A stretch of DNA of 64,000 nt from Temnothorax longispinosus (GCF_030848805.1 NC_092364.1:15791447-15855446), one strand, 5' to 3'; counted from the first letter of the stretch, positions 9,011 to 22,217 are shown. Notes: generated by a model not told the origin, from the sequence alone. Numbers and translations: made by a program.

Positions 9011-10710
9011 TACACGCAGGCAATGATCAAACTTATTAATTTTGCGAAAATATATTATATAAAACTGTATTATTAATAAAATAATTAGACTATATTATTA
9101 TTAATAATTAATATATCATATCCCGGTTATTTCATTCAATCTATGATTCGTGTATTTACATCTTATGCTTCTTAATTAATTTTTTTACAAATAACAAATT
9201 TTTAGACAAAAAATAAAAAATATTCCAAAATTTGTAATTTTCGTTTATGTCGCTTCTAGTGTTAATTGGCCAAATTTCTTTTTGAAACGCAACAAAAACT
9301 CTGAACATTTATGAAACATTTTGAAAAACCAGAGCATATTCGCATATTTGACTTTAATGTATTTTTTTGATTAAAACATACAGCACAAATTGATCATGTT
9401 AGTCACTGATATTACAAACTTATCAAATTATAAGCTCTTTAACAATTTAATTTGTAAAATATCGCGAACAATACGTTGCATATAAATAATAATTATTGCA
9501 TATAATAGTAATACTGGCGCATACTTACATTTCATACATAATTAAAATTTTATTTGAATTTAATTTAATTTGAATCTCTGAAGAATTTAATTGAATTTCT
9601 GAAGAAGCAGAATAAACTGCGAAAGAAAGACAAATATAAAAAAATTAAATTTTTTAACCATTTAAAAAAATTGTAATATAAAGCAATTTTTGAAGTGATA
9701 TACAATATAACACGCAAATAAGCTACATAGAGTATATATTTAGGTTAACTTATTTCAACCAGAAACATAATGTTCACATAGAAGTCAGGTGAGAAATCGA
9801 CACTGTTTAAATTTCATCATCTGTAACTGATGATTTACCGTGCCGGATCTCCTGGTGCATTACGAGAGCAAGTACTTTAATTACAGGATGTCATTAGTTT
9901 ATTGCATCAATCGGCCGCGCGAATGACTTCATCTATGATGCGTGACGGCAGGCACTACTATCCAACTACTATCGTTGTCAACTTATAAGTTCACGTTGTT
10001 AATCGTTCGTTGTATTGAGTATCACAGACAGCCTTTGCAGTAACGCACTTCAAATATTTTAGGCTCAAACATTAGTACAATCTTTTGCCGAAATTAGATA
10101 TAATTTACAGACGTGAGCATTTTTAATTATAATTATATATATATTTTTGTCAATATTATCGCGAACAAAATAAATCTCTTTAACAGGACGAAGCTCGTCA
10201 GATTTTATTACTAATTTAGATTAACTTGATGTTAAGAAATCATCTTTTTTAATAATTAAAAAGTTTTTTTTTCTTGTAATTAATAAACTGTAATATTGGA
10301 CTATACATTAACGTCACTTAGAGTTAATTGCTTAATTTAAACGCTTCCCTTTTTTTTAGTTTGTTTCCAAAAGTTTTATAAACAATTAATTTTAAACGCA
10401 TTACAGAAAATCACCGAAATTTTAGACAATGTTTATCGTAACAATATGTACATACAATGAAATGCAAATCAATCTAATCTTAAACACCTTATCCGATGCA
10501 ATTGACCTTTAATAAGTGTTTTATTATATCGAGTGAATCGAATTTTACTGCAATATCAAAGATACAGGTAAAAGCCGTTGAGCCGGGAGGCACATGCAAC
10601 AATTAAATAAAACGATAATAAACAGTTACGCGTAGATGATAATCGATATTTTCCGCGAGACAATAATGACAATTGCGATCCGCGGTTCAACCGTGTTGCT
10701 GCCGCGATTA

Positions 10711-10730
10711 TTGCGTAACACGTTACGCAA
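10711..10730. promoter_or_regulatory. bZIP-like palindrome
   Basis: The sequence is TTGCGTAAC, two bases, then GTTACGCAA, an essentially perfect 9+2+9 dyad. Each half resembles a C/EBP or PAR-bZIP half-site pair. It lies in a small GC-richer patch (about 10565-10780) with other palindromic words. Regulatory use is inference. Confidence 0.35.
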
Positions 10731-13700
10731 AGCTGACACGTGGAATCGCGTCAGCTGTTGGAAACATGCGTTTCCTGGGGATATTATTCGAGAACAATGA
10801 TCTCTTGTTACCTTGTTAATTTATAGAAGAGCACTTTTTCAGCGGAGACATATATAATTAATATCTGTAACGCAGCTATTGCACGTGTATGACAGCGAGT
10901 TTGTAGTAAGTTTGCAATATCTTATAGTACGATCAATTATATAAATATGAATATTTAAATATATAGTGAATTCTCCGATATCATTGATGTCGATGACAAA
11001 ATTTTTCTAAGTCTGTGCACTTAATGAATTATTGATGCTTAAACATACTAAAATATTTAAATATTTAAAAAATTGAGGTATATATAAAAGTGCTTTACAA
11101 TGATCTTTACGTTGTAAAATTTTCCATAGAGAGATTAAACAATAACGAATATATTGCTAGTAATATTATTTGTTAGAGCCTGTTATATAGACATAGCAAA
11201 CTAAATTTTAACCTGATACACTGTACAATAAAATTAGCAGACACTATTTTGTATGTTGTGAATTATAAGATACACGAAAGTAATGACGTTTTTTTCATGC
11301 GAGTGTTCGAAAAAAAGCATGTTTTAGTACCGAAAAGCATGGTAGTATTGTCTATTGTTTAGAGATCTAACATTATTGATTAAACGTCAACAAGATAGTT
11401 CGATCTTTGTATCAATTTGATGCTTTAATTAAATCATTAATATTTAAGCGCTTCAATTTGATTTTAATCTATAATTTATAGAGCTTATTTTTTTATATAA
11501 ATAGAAATTGATAAATTCACACTTATACTCCTTCGTGCTCTTTGATACATTTGATACATCTTATCTTAATAAAATCAAGCAAAAATCGCCGTGTCATCAT
11601 TCGATCATTCAAGACTGGAAACTATCAATGTTTCATTTATTATCGTGAAATTCGAGATAGGGTAGCAAGTGTTTTTTTCTTCGATCCTTATAAGAACCGA
11701 GCGACGCGACACTCACGTCTCGGCTCAAGCGGAATGAATTTGTGCCCATGGTGCGTGCAGCATTATCGCACCCACGAGCAACGCTATAATCGAGCGCAAC
11801 GTTACGTCTTTATCGCCCAGTATAGTGCACGTGTATGTATATGGGTATGCGTGTCTGTGAGGGCAAAAAGCAAACGCCAATTTGCGACGAGGGCGTGGCG
11901 CCGTTCAGCGAGATTCGCAAGGACAAAGACATTAAGCTTTATCCCGTTGCACCACGATTTGCATCCTGTGATACATACGCGCCGGCCCATCTCGCCCACA
12001 TGGCAGGTTCGTAAAAAATTCAGTAAAATCGGCGAAACGAAACCGAAAGTGTGACTCAAGTATAGGTATAGGTCAGTACAAATACTTTTGTTATTTCGAT
12101 GGTATGACGAATAACTTTATTATTATGAAATTTATTTCAAGTAAAATGTTATAGGTAGATAAATAATAATTTATAAGTGTTACTGGTAAGATAAAAATAC
12201 TTTCTTAAATTTTCACAAGTTACGTAACGCTTACCTTAAAGAATTGCGATATTTTCGCATAATACAGTGTTCGTGTGTTGCTTTTATATGCAGCTGTGCA
12301 GAGGGAAAACCTTGTAAAATATATATTATGTTAAATCTAATTTTTCAACGTTTCCTCTTGTGTGAATATTGACCTGGTTTTTAGTCCCGCATAATATAGT
12401 TTCGCATATTATACGACGTTATATACGTACGAGTTTATAGGAACTTAACTACTCTGCGTTATACGAGGGTTATCTGTATCTCGAATCGGTATAGTCGACC
12501 AGTGGCCTTCTTTTTGCAACGAGTCATCAGCCGTGAATCTCTTCCGCCGTTTTTTTTCTTGCTTTTTTTGTCTTGTTTTTTCTTCTACCGCTTCTTCGTT
12601 CATTAAGTTATTCTTTGTGCTATCGCGGCTTGATCGTCAGTGTGCGTTCACGCGGCGAATGTAGTGCGTTTGCTCCGGCTCTATATACGACGCTGCAAAA
12701 AAAAAACGAAGAGAAAGAAAATAACTTTGCGAGCGGGAATGAATGCGGAGGACAAAGGCTCTCGAAGTCTTCATACGCATATACAGGCTCTTGATGGCTT
12801 AACGTTACATCGCGCGAGCAACAAAAAACGTGCGCCGTAAATGTTGCCTCAATATAGACAGGATCGTAGAAATCCACGAGAGGTTCGACGCGCGGCGTTT
12901 AGTATCCGTCCAACGAAATATCGACGATTTCTTGCTGAGGAAGAACGTATAACAGCATCGCCACAATTCCGGAATAAATATTTTAACAAACCAATATATA
13001 AAAAAAAGTATATAAGAAAATGCGTAATACAAATAATCACATTTTATAACATCAGAGAAGGAGAAACACTTGTAAAAATTTGATATAAAGTGTTTTTTCA
13101 TACGATATAATTTGGGTGAGATTGTCGTGTAAGTTATTCTTCGAATACTTCAAGTTAAACTGCATATCGGACCAAAGCTTGACACCGTTGCTGAACATTT
13201 TTCTGGTAAAAAATAGTTATTTGTGTAACAAGTGCTCTAAGATGGAAGTTGGACGTGCGGAGTGGACGCACGAGCCGGAGATGAGTCGCGTCGCGTGCGT
13301 AATGGGCCACTTTCCATGCACGTGTGACATAAAAGTACTTTAGCTTATCTTCGATTGCATAAACACGGCAAGTGAAGCCACGGCTTGGTTTGTAAAGTAC
13401 TACCACAATAAATTAAGTGTATACTATTTATTTGATAACGCGGCAATGTTTTGCAAACATATAGTTTAATATTCGAAATATATAAAAATGCACATAAATC
13501 TCGTTAATTCTATTACAGTGACCGTGAACTGCAAGTTTAATGTCAGTAACCTTAGATCACCGTAAACGTGACACACGTTTTGATCCATCATTTATGAAGC
13601 CACAGACGTTTCCGCAGATAATCGCGGCTCGAGGATGCGTAAAACTATGTAAAACTGTCCGCGCAATCTCCGCGCATGCAGTCCTTGGTAACGCGTAAGT

Positions 13701-14049
13701 GCGTTAGTAAACTGGCACGCGTGACTCTTCAGATGCAACCGCAGTCGCGTTGTAAATTGCGGAAATGTTCATTTTTTGCATCGTGTATTTGACCCGGGTA
13801 AATTTCTAACGAGCGTGACGGGCTTAAAAAGCTAGAGTTTTATATTTCTACATCGTAATTTTACGCATGCGCTAAATGGAAACCACAATTGACTCTTTTT
13901 TCTACTGGAAAATATACATATCGTAAACAATCATTGAAGATCAGATAGGAAAATTCACACAATAAAATATATTCTTCTTCAACCTTGAATTTTATTCGAC
14001 TAACAAGGTATAGATCGTTTTTTATTTAATCATAAAATTAAAATACACT

Positions 14050-14264
14050 TTAGATCTATAATTTACATTAGATTTCAAGATAAAATTCTATTTCTAGTTT
14101 TATGCTGAAAAGCACTATTTTGATATATGTGTGCATTTGAACATATTAGATATTTTATGTGCTGCATTTCTGATTCTGCAAATATTGTTCGTATTACGTG
14201 ATACATAAAATTATAAGTAGAATTCTATCTTGAATTCTGACACAGATTACAGATCATCTAAAGC
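14050..14264. repeat. Foldback element with about 55-nt arms
   Basis: The left arm 14050-14104 (core tttcaagataaaattctatt) matches the reverse complement of the right arm about 14204-14264 (core gtagaattctatcttgaatt). The loop is about 100 bp and AT-rich. The size suits a small MITE or MITE remnant. No target duplication is clear. Confidence 0.5.
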
Positions 14265-17200
14265 GGGTTCAACATTAGATAATCGCATTTGATATCCGGC
14301 TTAAATGTGAATCAGTATTACTATCATATGTCTTGAGAAGGAAATAACAAATTAAACGCAAAGGAAAGACGCATGTCCGGTAATGTGTAAAATAAGAAGG
14401 AAAAATCTCATTTTTATTTGAGTCACATATCGTTGGACGTTCTTTAGCATCGTCGCTGCAAGTCCGACGCGCCGTTTCGATGCGCTGAAAAAGGGATACC
14501 GCTTGCGAAAGATTCGATAAAGATGATTTTACAGCCTGCGCGCCGTTTCTCCGCGTTTTCGGAGAGATTTACGTTACGAGAACGAGGCGAACGGTAAATC
14601 CTAATTGTTAAGTCGGCCGTACGTCTGCGTCGAACGTTTCTTCGTTATTTTCGTTGTAACCTTATACCGGGGGTAAGTACCGTGGCCGTGGACTCAGGAC
14701 ACGTATAAAGTGTAACGTGTGCAAAACCTGCGCATCGTGTGTAGCATATGCGATACACGACGGGTTTGCAAACGTGGCAGAGAATATGAAGTGCCATAAT
14801 TCAAAGGGTTTAGAGCGAGAACCGTAAATTTTGGAATTAAAAATGTTTACAGGTTCATTGGTCGATAAATTGATCTCATTTTGTCCACATTTACGGACAA
14901 ATTATTTTCACAATTGCTCTGTGAGTATTATTACAATAAAAAAAGGTTTTGGAATAATTTTAACAATTTTATAATTTGGCTATAATTTGAGTCCAAAAAG
15001 AAGGACTAAACTTAATTTAAAATATTCTTTAAATATTACTACGATTTAAGCTTTAGAGATTGCCTGATTAGATTTAATAAATCTCACTTTAGTAATGGTG
15101 TGACATATTTTTTCCTTATATAACGCCGGGTTAAGATATAAAACTGTATTCTGATTATGAGTATGTTGCATGATACACTTTAAGACTTTTAAACTTTAAG
15201 TAATGACATTAAATCTGGCTTTTTAATTGCGATGATTTACATGGTACTTGATGCATATTATATAACAGTAAGATAGAAAAATGAAAGCTAAGTAGATTAA
15301 ATGTCGATTTAAAGTGGAACAATCGTGATTCTTGATAAACGATATTGAATTGACGCATTTAATAATAAGCGATCTTCTGAGCACGTAAATGCTTTATTCG
15401 CAAGATAACAATATGCATGTCAGAATTTCGCTAGATCGGATAATTGTTGTCGTTACATACACCACGCTGTTAGATTAACCTCGGGTAACCCGGTCGTGTC
15501 CATCGCGAGATCGCGATAACACGATCTCTTTCTCTCGCATTATCTATCGTCAATTCGTGGTGCTGCACGTTCACGGCAAACCCCTCTTGCTCAACAAACT
15601 TGGTCAATGATTCACGATTCGTGTTATATGTTACGATTTCAACGCGATACACAAACACACATAGATACATACGTGATACAGTCAAGTATATATATCATAT
15701 ATCTTTCTTAAGAGATACATTTTAATTCGCTCTTTAATTACTCGCGTTTTCCTCCACGAATAGAGAGCGATTAGAACCATCATATTTTTTCACGCGCATA
15801 GGGATAAAGATTTCTAGTTTATTTACATTTTTTTTTTAAAGGACATGTGCATCATGCGGAAAAATCTGAAAATGCTTGAAAAAGGACCATTCTTAATATG
15901 GCTAGAATGTAAAATATTTTATGGTTCATAGGGCCGCCAGAGGCGTAACGCTCATTGGACAGTAATTACGACTTGCGAGGATCGGTCGGCCGATCGAGGT
16001 ATCGCTCTCGCTATACGGAAAGGCGGCGGTTGCGAAATGACAGACGTCTGTTTTTTCTTTTATAAGTATCCCGGGCACGAAAGTGGCCGCTGGACGAGAC
16101 ACGGACACGTGGGAACGCATTGACATCTACTTAACTCTGCCCGAGTGTACTTCTAACGTGCGCGCATGCTGTGTCCGACAGAAAGATCGATTAATGCGGC
16201 ACAGCGATCTCGGGCAGCAATTGCGCGCCGTGCGTGATCACGCTCGCCACGAAAGCGGGAAGTAAAATAATTGCCGCGCCACATCGCGGATCCGGGCTGT
16301 CGCTATATCGAAATAAATTGACGATTAAGTAATTGTCAGATTAGATTCTCGATCAGAGAATACAGGGCAGAAAAACGATTGTTCGACCATTAAACATGCA
16401 CGATCGTATCGTCCGATATCGCGATCTTTCTGAAGAACATTCTGAATCGTGTATCGTGAGATGAGATAAGATTATAGCGATATACACATATAGGTAACAT
16501 TGAGTCATAGTAAAAAGATTTTATAAGATTTTGATTAAAGGAAACAGAGAAATGAATATATCTATTCAGACGAGATAAGCCTAATCATTAATCATTTATA
16601 TCTATGAAAATTTTGCAGAAAATAATAAATTAAAAAAGATTATCATATTTTTAATTTATAAAATAAATACTCTTTTTGTTTGTGCGTAAGTGTATTGTAT
16701 TTTATTTGTTAAGCTTGATATTTTGAAGGCATTTTTTATGTTTCTAAATAGAATGTTTTTTTCTCTCTGTCCCTTTCTCTCGTAAACGTCTCGTCATTAC
16801 ATTTTACCTTTGCAAAAAACATGTATATTTACGAAAATTAATTATATCTTATAATCTTGGATACTATCTTGTCGGACATATTTGGAATTCGCGCAAAAAT
16901 GATGCGGCAACCTCTTTTAATTCGGTTGAACGGTACATCAGGCCGATCTGTACGTTTTCTCTGCCCTTTTTTCGTAACCAGTCCCGGTTCTTCTCGACTT
17001 TCGGTCGGAGAAGTCTAGGGTCATCACCGTCGCCCACGGCACGAGCCGACCTGCTGCATGAATGAACGCCAGGGAACGGGAAAGCCCTTTTTGAGGGTGC
17101 TCACGTGGCCGTCACGTGAAGAAGGCACACCCATTGTCTTCTGTGGGGTGGAGGTGCGTGCTTGTATAAGTGTATAACGTACGTTTTTACTCTTTTTATG

Positions 17201-19016
17201 GCGTACGTGTGCATTCGCGATGTGGCACACAGGTTGCAATAACGGCGGCTGAACATAAAAGAGTCGCGGAAATAAAAGATTGGACGTGGCGTGCGAGGAA
17301 GCGAAAATGCGGAATAGCATTAATGCTAATTGCGAAATATGAGAAGCATTTTGTCACACCATCGTTTTGTTCTTGTCGTGTCAGAACTAAACGTGCAAAT
17401 ATTTGAAACTATATCTCTTTCGGGAATACGAACAAAAGAATTTGTCGATTCTTCTTCGCAGCAATTTTCGCTTAATTCATTCGCGGAAGTTCATTATTTT
17501 ATGTGCAGGAAATCATCTTTCCAAAAATCTACAAAATCTATAACGGTAACTTACGTTAACATTACGAAAAGCGGTTTTCAATTTTTCTCGAATAGGGTAT
17601 GGTGGGGCAGGTTGAGACGGATTTTTTGTTTGGGCTCATATTTCTTGAACTAAACTATTCGAGTGTGATTAATTATCTTCCAAACTCCTGCATTTGTCCC
17701 AATGTGCTTCATCCATGGATTTTTTCGCGACTCCGAATATATCTACAGAAGACAATACATATGCATACACAATCAAACATCCAACATAATTAGAGCAAAG
17801 CTTAAAAGAATGTTGAAGTGGAGGGCAATAAACACGTTCGATATCGGAAAATCTCAATGTCTCACTGATATTCGTCATATTCTTTTTATGTTCTGACTAC
17901 TAGTATTTTTGCATTCGATAATTATAGATTCGCAAATTTCATTGTCTTTTGGCATTATCTTTTGAATACTCTTGTAAAAAAAATTTTTCCTTGTCTCCTC
18001 TTTTTCTGAATCTTTCCGATTAAACGCGTCACAAAAATTTGATCTTTTTTTTTTACGTCTGCACGTGCATTGTTGTATTTATTTTTATTATCTACTTCTT
18101 CATTTATAACGTGATATATCTCGTAATACATGAAATATTTAGAATGGTTACACAACCAAATGTATTTTTGCGAAAGATAGATTTTTATCGTAATGAAAAT
18201 GTCTTTATTTTCATAGAAGTTTGTAAAGTCATAGTCATTTTATTTATCCGCGATTTTATTATGTTTCTTATACATTTGTCACAAAATTTTTCGTTTTATT
18301 CTAATGGGGCACACTTTTTAATTTAGCGTTTATTTTCCTTAGGAAATCAATTTTTTATTAATAGAAAATTTGTTTTATTAAAATTAATATACATGTAATT
18401 ATATTTTGTATATAAATAAAAGCTAGAAAAACAAAGTTCAATCTTTGGAATCTGAAAGATCTCATCAAGCGCGCGAAATATTATTAAGATCAATTAATTT
18501 TTAGAATTTTTCGATTATATACGATATATAGAGTTTAATTATATCGATTACACACTACGTATCTATATTTTGTTATTCTTTTCTACAAGAAGAAACTGCC
18601 TGAATCTTAAGTTATAGTAAACTGAAATTTCTAATTCATAATTTCTAACTTATAATTTGTATTTTTATTGCGATCGACAAAAGCACTTCATGATTCTTAC
18701 AATTAAATCAACGGCTAACATTTTTCAATTATGGAGTAAAGTTGTTTAGATACCAAGCGCAAAAAACGTTCCGCGCGAATTACTCCGAACAATCGGAAAA
18801 GTAACAAAAGCCGGTAAAACAGAAAGTTTCAAAGATTTTTCAACTGATAACGAGACGCCCAGGTGTGCGCGCTTCATTCAAGATATTCCGTTTCGTCGCG
18901 TTCAACGAAAGCAGGCAGCGCTCGCCAACGGCTCGTGGCGGGCCAGGCGGGCGGGGGGGAGGGGGCGGTGGCCGCGACTCGCGAGAGCGTACCGCGCCGG
19001 TTGCGTGTGTCGCGTG

Positions 19017-19022
19017 TCAGTT
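19017..19022 (+). promoter_or_regulatory. Initiator-like motif
   Basis: TCAGTT matches the arthropod initiator consensus (TCAKTY) within the CpG-rich block. No TATA box is evident upstream and no good DPE at +28. This suits a TATA-less developmental promoter, but a single 6-mer is weak evidence. Confidence 0.25.
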
Positions 19023-20343
19023 ACATCGCGGCAGCGGACGCCGGCGGGCGCGCGGAGTGTACGGAGTATACTTTCGATCAGCGTGATCCGTGAAAACTGC
19101 TATTATCGTGGCACGACAACAGAACGCCGAACGATTTTTCGCGTCAGGATGAATCGGAGTAATCGAGTCGGCGAAAGGTGGCCGCCAAGGAGCGCGCCTG
19201 TCGGACGCGAGTGACGGAAAGTCGCAGGAGCGAGGGGTACCACTCGTCGCGATTATCACGTGCGCGGCCCTTCTGACGCTTTTGACTAATGCTATATTTA
19301 AATCGCGACGTGTGTTTGTGTGGATAATTGTGAGACGCACGTTGGATTACGCGAAGGCGCACGGCCATTCGAGTGTGAAACGCGACTCTTCCGGGCATCG
19401 ATCAACGCGAGCTACCGCGATCGCGGACGAGTCGTGTGAGAGTGGCGAGGATCCCGTGAAGGAGTGAACAGTGAACGTTATTTATCCGTGGACAGTGTCG
19501 GGTGACGTACAAAGATCGGCGGGCATTCATTCGTGTGTATTTTCTTGGTCGCGCATCCTCCCGAACCCCGTATCGCGAGGTGATCGCGCGAAGTTGGCCG
19601 CGAGCGCGGCCGGCATCGCGGTGAAGTTTGACACGAGCGGCGCGAATTTCGAGGTGCCCATGCCGGCGGCGCGCGAGCAGCAGCACCGCTGTCGGCCGTG
19701 CGAAGTTCGTCGCCGTTGACGTGTTTAGATTCGAAAGACCGAGCGGCGACGCGTGACGCGAGCGGAGGTCATCGGTGCGCGTAACTTGTGACTCGTGACG
19801 GTCTGTGATTCGCACGCGACGATCGTCGATCCCGTCGCCGTCGGGTGGGTTCGAACTTCGAACCGTCGCGCGTCGGTAGACGAACCGTCGCGTCGCGTCG
19901 GCAAACGAAATTAGCTATCGCCGGGCTGACCGTCCGTACTTCCGATCGAGTGTGTTCGTTGGATTTTCCCGATTGAGTTCGTGTAAAAAAACTGGAGACC
20001 AAGCCTGTCCCAAACGTATAAAGAAATAAACAAAAACGATCGAGTTCGATAAGCGCGTCGCGGCGACGTCGGCGTCCGCAGATCGTGACGTAACCTCGAA
20101 ATCCGCTGGACTGTGAATCGGAGTGTACGTGGTTTAAGAGACTTTTGTGTGTGTGTGCGCGTCAGATAATCCAAGGGCAGAGTTAGAGGAGTCTTCCTAC
20201 TCCATAGCCAGTTGGAGTAACCTCCCCCTCCCCCCTCAAAAAGGGATAGTGAATCGTAGCCCGTGAACGTCCGCGCGGAACGTTCGGCGTGAAGGCCGGC
20301 GGCGCCTTCCGCCAATTCCGGTCGCGCGTAAATCGTATCGCGA

Positions 20344-20415
20344 ATGTCGTCCGCGATGCCGTGGATTCTCGACGGCCGAATGGCTCGCGTGTGGCGCGAC
20401 GAACGTTGTCTCTGA
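20344..20415 (+). CDS. Upstream ORF in exon 1A leader
   Basis: A 23-codon uORF (starts MSSAMPW, ends ERCL, TGA at 20413-20415) with three in-frame ATGs, in a different frame from the main start and ending 113 bp before it. Such uORFs usually lower main-ORF translation. Whether it is translated is unknown. Confidence 0.3.
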   Translation: MSSAMPWILDGRMARVWRDERCL

Positions 20416-20493
20416 CGACGGTTTCATCGAGGCGGGGGGAAGGATCGCCGGCCGCGAAGACGGCGGGTTTGTCCGAGACAACGGCGCCGATCC

Positions 20494-20528
20494 TCGTCGT
20501 CATCGTCGCCGTCGCCGTCGCCGTCGCC
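20494..20528 (+). repeat. GTC/GCC triplet repeat before the exon 1A ATG
   Basis: Tandem gtcgcc units encode alternating Val/Ala in the frame of exon 1A. The repeat ends in the initiation ATG context itself, so its length sets the distance between any upstream start and the ATG. Confidence 0.8.
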
Positions 20529-20600
20529 ATGGCCTACGTGCTCTGGCGAGTGTTCATGAAGAAGTACTCCAAGGTGCGGCTGGGCATCAGGAATCTGCCG
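20529..20600 (+). CDS. Exon 1A coding part of large alternative-promoter gene
   Basis: The first in-frame ATG of an open frame sits in an excellent initiation context (GTCGCCATGG). The 24 codons begin MAYVLWRVFMKKYSKV and run to a consensus donor CCG|GTGAGT at 20601 in phase 0. This joins in frame to the acceptor at 44298-44299, giving NLP-VIPADRR. The frame stays open for 80 codons upstream of the ATG without another ATG, back to a TGA. It encodes a strongly hydrophobic run just before the ATG (APILVVIVAVAVAVA), so a non-AUG start would yield a full transmembrane anchor. From the ATG alone the hydrophobic stretch is only about 10 residues, followed by a basic patch. Confidence 0.6.
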
Positions 20601-22082
20601 GTGAGTCCAATTTTCATTTTTATTTTTTTTTATAAAATGACGGTGCTAAAACTTCATACACATGGCAAGTCCGCGATCCTCGCATTACGTGTATATCTTT
20701 TTACGCCACTTACGTCCCGACCCTTTCGTCTTTCTCTCCCCCCCCCCCCACATCTAACAAGTAGTAAGCTACGTTTGTTTCTCTTTGAACGTAAAAAAAA
20801 TGTAGAAAGTGCACGTGACGGGAGCGAGCACCTATTGTACGTGCGCGCGCGGCACCGCGCTTGGCTTTCTTTCGAGCCCACGGCGCTGAATTTTCAAGAG
20901 CTCGACATCGTAGATTATAATCCTTTAATTGCGGGGGGAGGGGAACGTAATAAGCACCCTCTGCAAACCTGAAATAAATGGGCTTAAAAGAATGAATAAT
21001 AATAATGCTATGAGCGCCCCGGCTTGAAATAGGCACGCATGAAGCGCAGATTTGTTGCGATCGTAGAGAGAAGACGCGACTGGCCTTTGCGTTTATCAGC
21101 TTTCGTTTCGGTCATAACTATTATTTTTTTTTCGCGGATATAAATGGATGTGTATCGGAGAAGACCGTGATTAAGTTTTCATGCGCGGAAGCTCGAAGAA
21201 AAAGACCCTGTTTACAAAGCTGCATTTTATTCCAGAAATAGAATACAGCTGAAAATGTGCGATCCCCGCAACATTTTATCATAGGGATGACTGCTTATCA
21301 TTAAAATTAATAGCACAAAATTATTAATATTAATCGACATATTATTATTAATTGCTGTTTTATTCACATTAATATAATGATTAATAGTTTAATTAAAATC
21401 AGTGAATTTTAAAGAGGATTATTAATCCATTTAAGAAATTAATAAAAGTGAGTGAGGTTTAATTCCTACCTTCTATTACACGTTTTGTACCTTTTTTTGT
21501 TCTTATTTTTTCATCGGTTTGTTTCATTTCCTAAAGAGGTTTTGTGAATGCGTAATTTTTAGGTTTATTCGGTCGGCCGATATCGTGCGAATGCAAATGC
21601 GAACGGCGCGATATGAACGCGAGATGCTGCGTGTGCGAACGCGCATCCTCGCTGCCTCGGATCGTCAAGGTTGATAGTTTGCGGCTGGACTCTAGTGCCG
21701 GATAACCGCGGTACGTTCGCGGCAGCATACGGATTATGCAATTAGGCATCGCTCCATGCCCGGCGGAAACTCGCTTTCAATTGATAATTACCGTCGTTAG
21801 CAGTCCTTTCCGCAACTGGGATGTGTGTGTGTGTATACACATACATGCCTGGATTTCATTTATTTCTCGCGCGCATTTTTCTTGACTTCGTCAAGAATGA
21901 ATTAAAATATTAGAGAAGTCTTCCTCGCCAATTACTTACCACGAACGATTCTTAGAAATCTTTTATGATGTTTAATTGCGAAAGAAATAACTACGTATTC
22001 ACGACTGAACATTAGTTGTTTGATGAAAAGTTCATCCATTTTTATTAATTTTATTGAAATCGTCATACTTATGCGATGTGCA

Positions 22083-22217
22083 GACGGCGTTATTTAATAC
22101 CTTCCCACCTGAAGAGAGCCGTGTGTCCGATCTATAAAATAATAGATCAAATAATGATATCTATTAATTGATTCGGACGCGGCTCTCTTCAAGTAGGAAG
22201 ACATTTATGACGCCGTT
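22083..22217. ncRNA. Long imperfect hairpin in intron
   Basis: The left arm 22083-22132 contains gaagagagccgtgtgtccga. The right arm 22172-22217 contains tcggacgcggctctcttc and ends in acgccgtt, which pairs with the acggcgtt at the left. Arms are about 45 bp with several bulges; the loop is about 40 nt and itself contains a gatct...agatc mini-stem. It could be a MITE remnant or a non-coding RNA hairpin. The strand is unknown. Confidence 0.4.

Larger units (their letters stand above)
6957..9526. repeat. Segmental duplication, copy 2
   Basis: Direct repeat of 1-3580 at an offset of about 6957 bp. It lacks the 518 bp corresponding to 1001-1518 (junction near 7957, with a 2-bp CG microhomology) and the 472-bp MITE. 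Homology ends near 9526, after which the sequence is unrelated. The offset and orientation suit a tandem duplication by unequal exchange or replication slippage. Confidence 0.93.
9527..18859. other. No supported gene; intergenic or intronic DNA
   Basis: AT-rich sequence with local CpG-rich patches (for example around 11.7-12.0, 12.5-12.9 and 16.0-16.3 kb). Open frames here are short, lack ATG-plus-splice context, or are low-complexity, so I do not call any. The listed palindrome and foldback element are the only structured items I can support. The patch near 12.5-12.9 kb has an initiator-like TCAGTG near 12637 but no clear transcript. Confidence 0.6.
18860..20528 (+). promoter_or_regulatory. 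CpG-rich promoter and 5' leader of exon 1A
   Basis: A sharp rise in CpG density from about 18.86 kb continues to the exon 1A donor at 20600. It includes an initiator-like TCAGTT at 19017-19022 (start site near 19019). The leader would be about 1.5 kb with several upstream ATGs, which suggests strong translational control. Frames within it are arginine-rich shadows of CpG composition and are not called. The exact start site is not determined from sequence. Confidence 0.5.

Noticed and set aside
11542..12054. 170-codon open frame on the plus strand
   Set aside because: It starts from TTG, not ATG, has patchy composition, no domain and no splice context. It looks like chance in a locally GC-rich patch.
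13241..13342. 33-codon ATG frame (MEVGRAEWTHEPEMSRVACV...)
   Set aside because: Too short, no splice signals or conservation evidence available. It could be chance.
17598..17660. ggggcaggttgagac motif reminiscent of some repeat-element ends
   Set aside because: No inverted partner or target duplication was found nearby.
19840..19870. tRNA-like GGTTCGAACTTCGAACC
   Set aside because: This is a simple palindrome in the exon 1A leader. No A box or cloverleaf fits around it.
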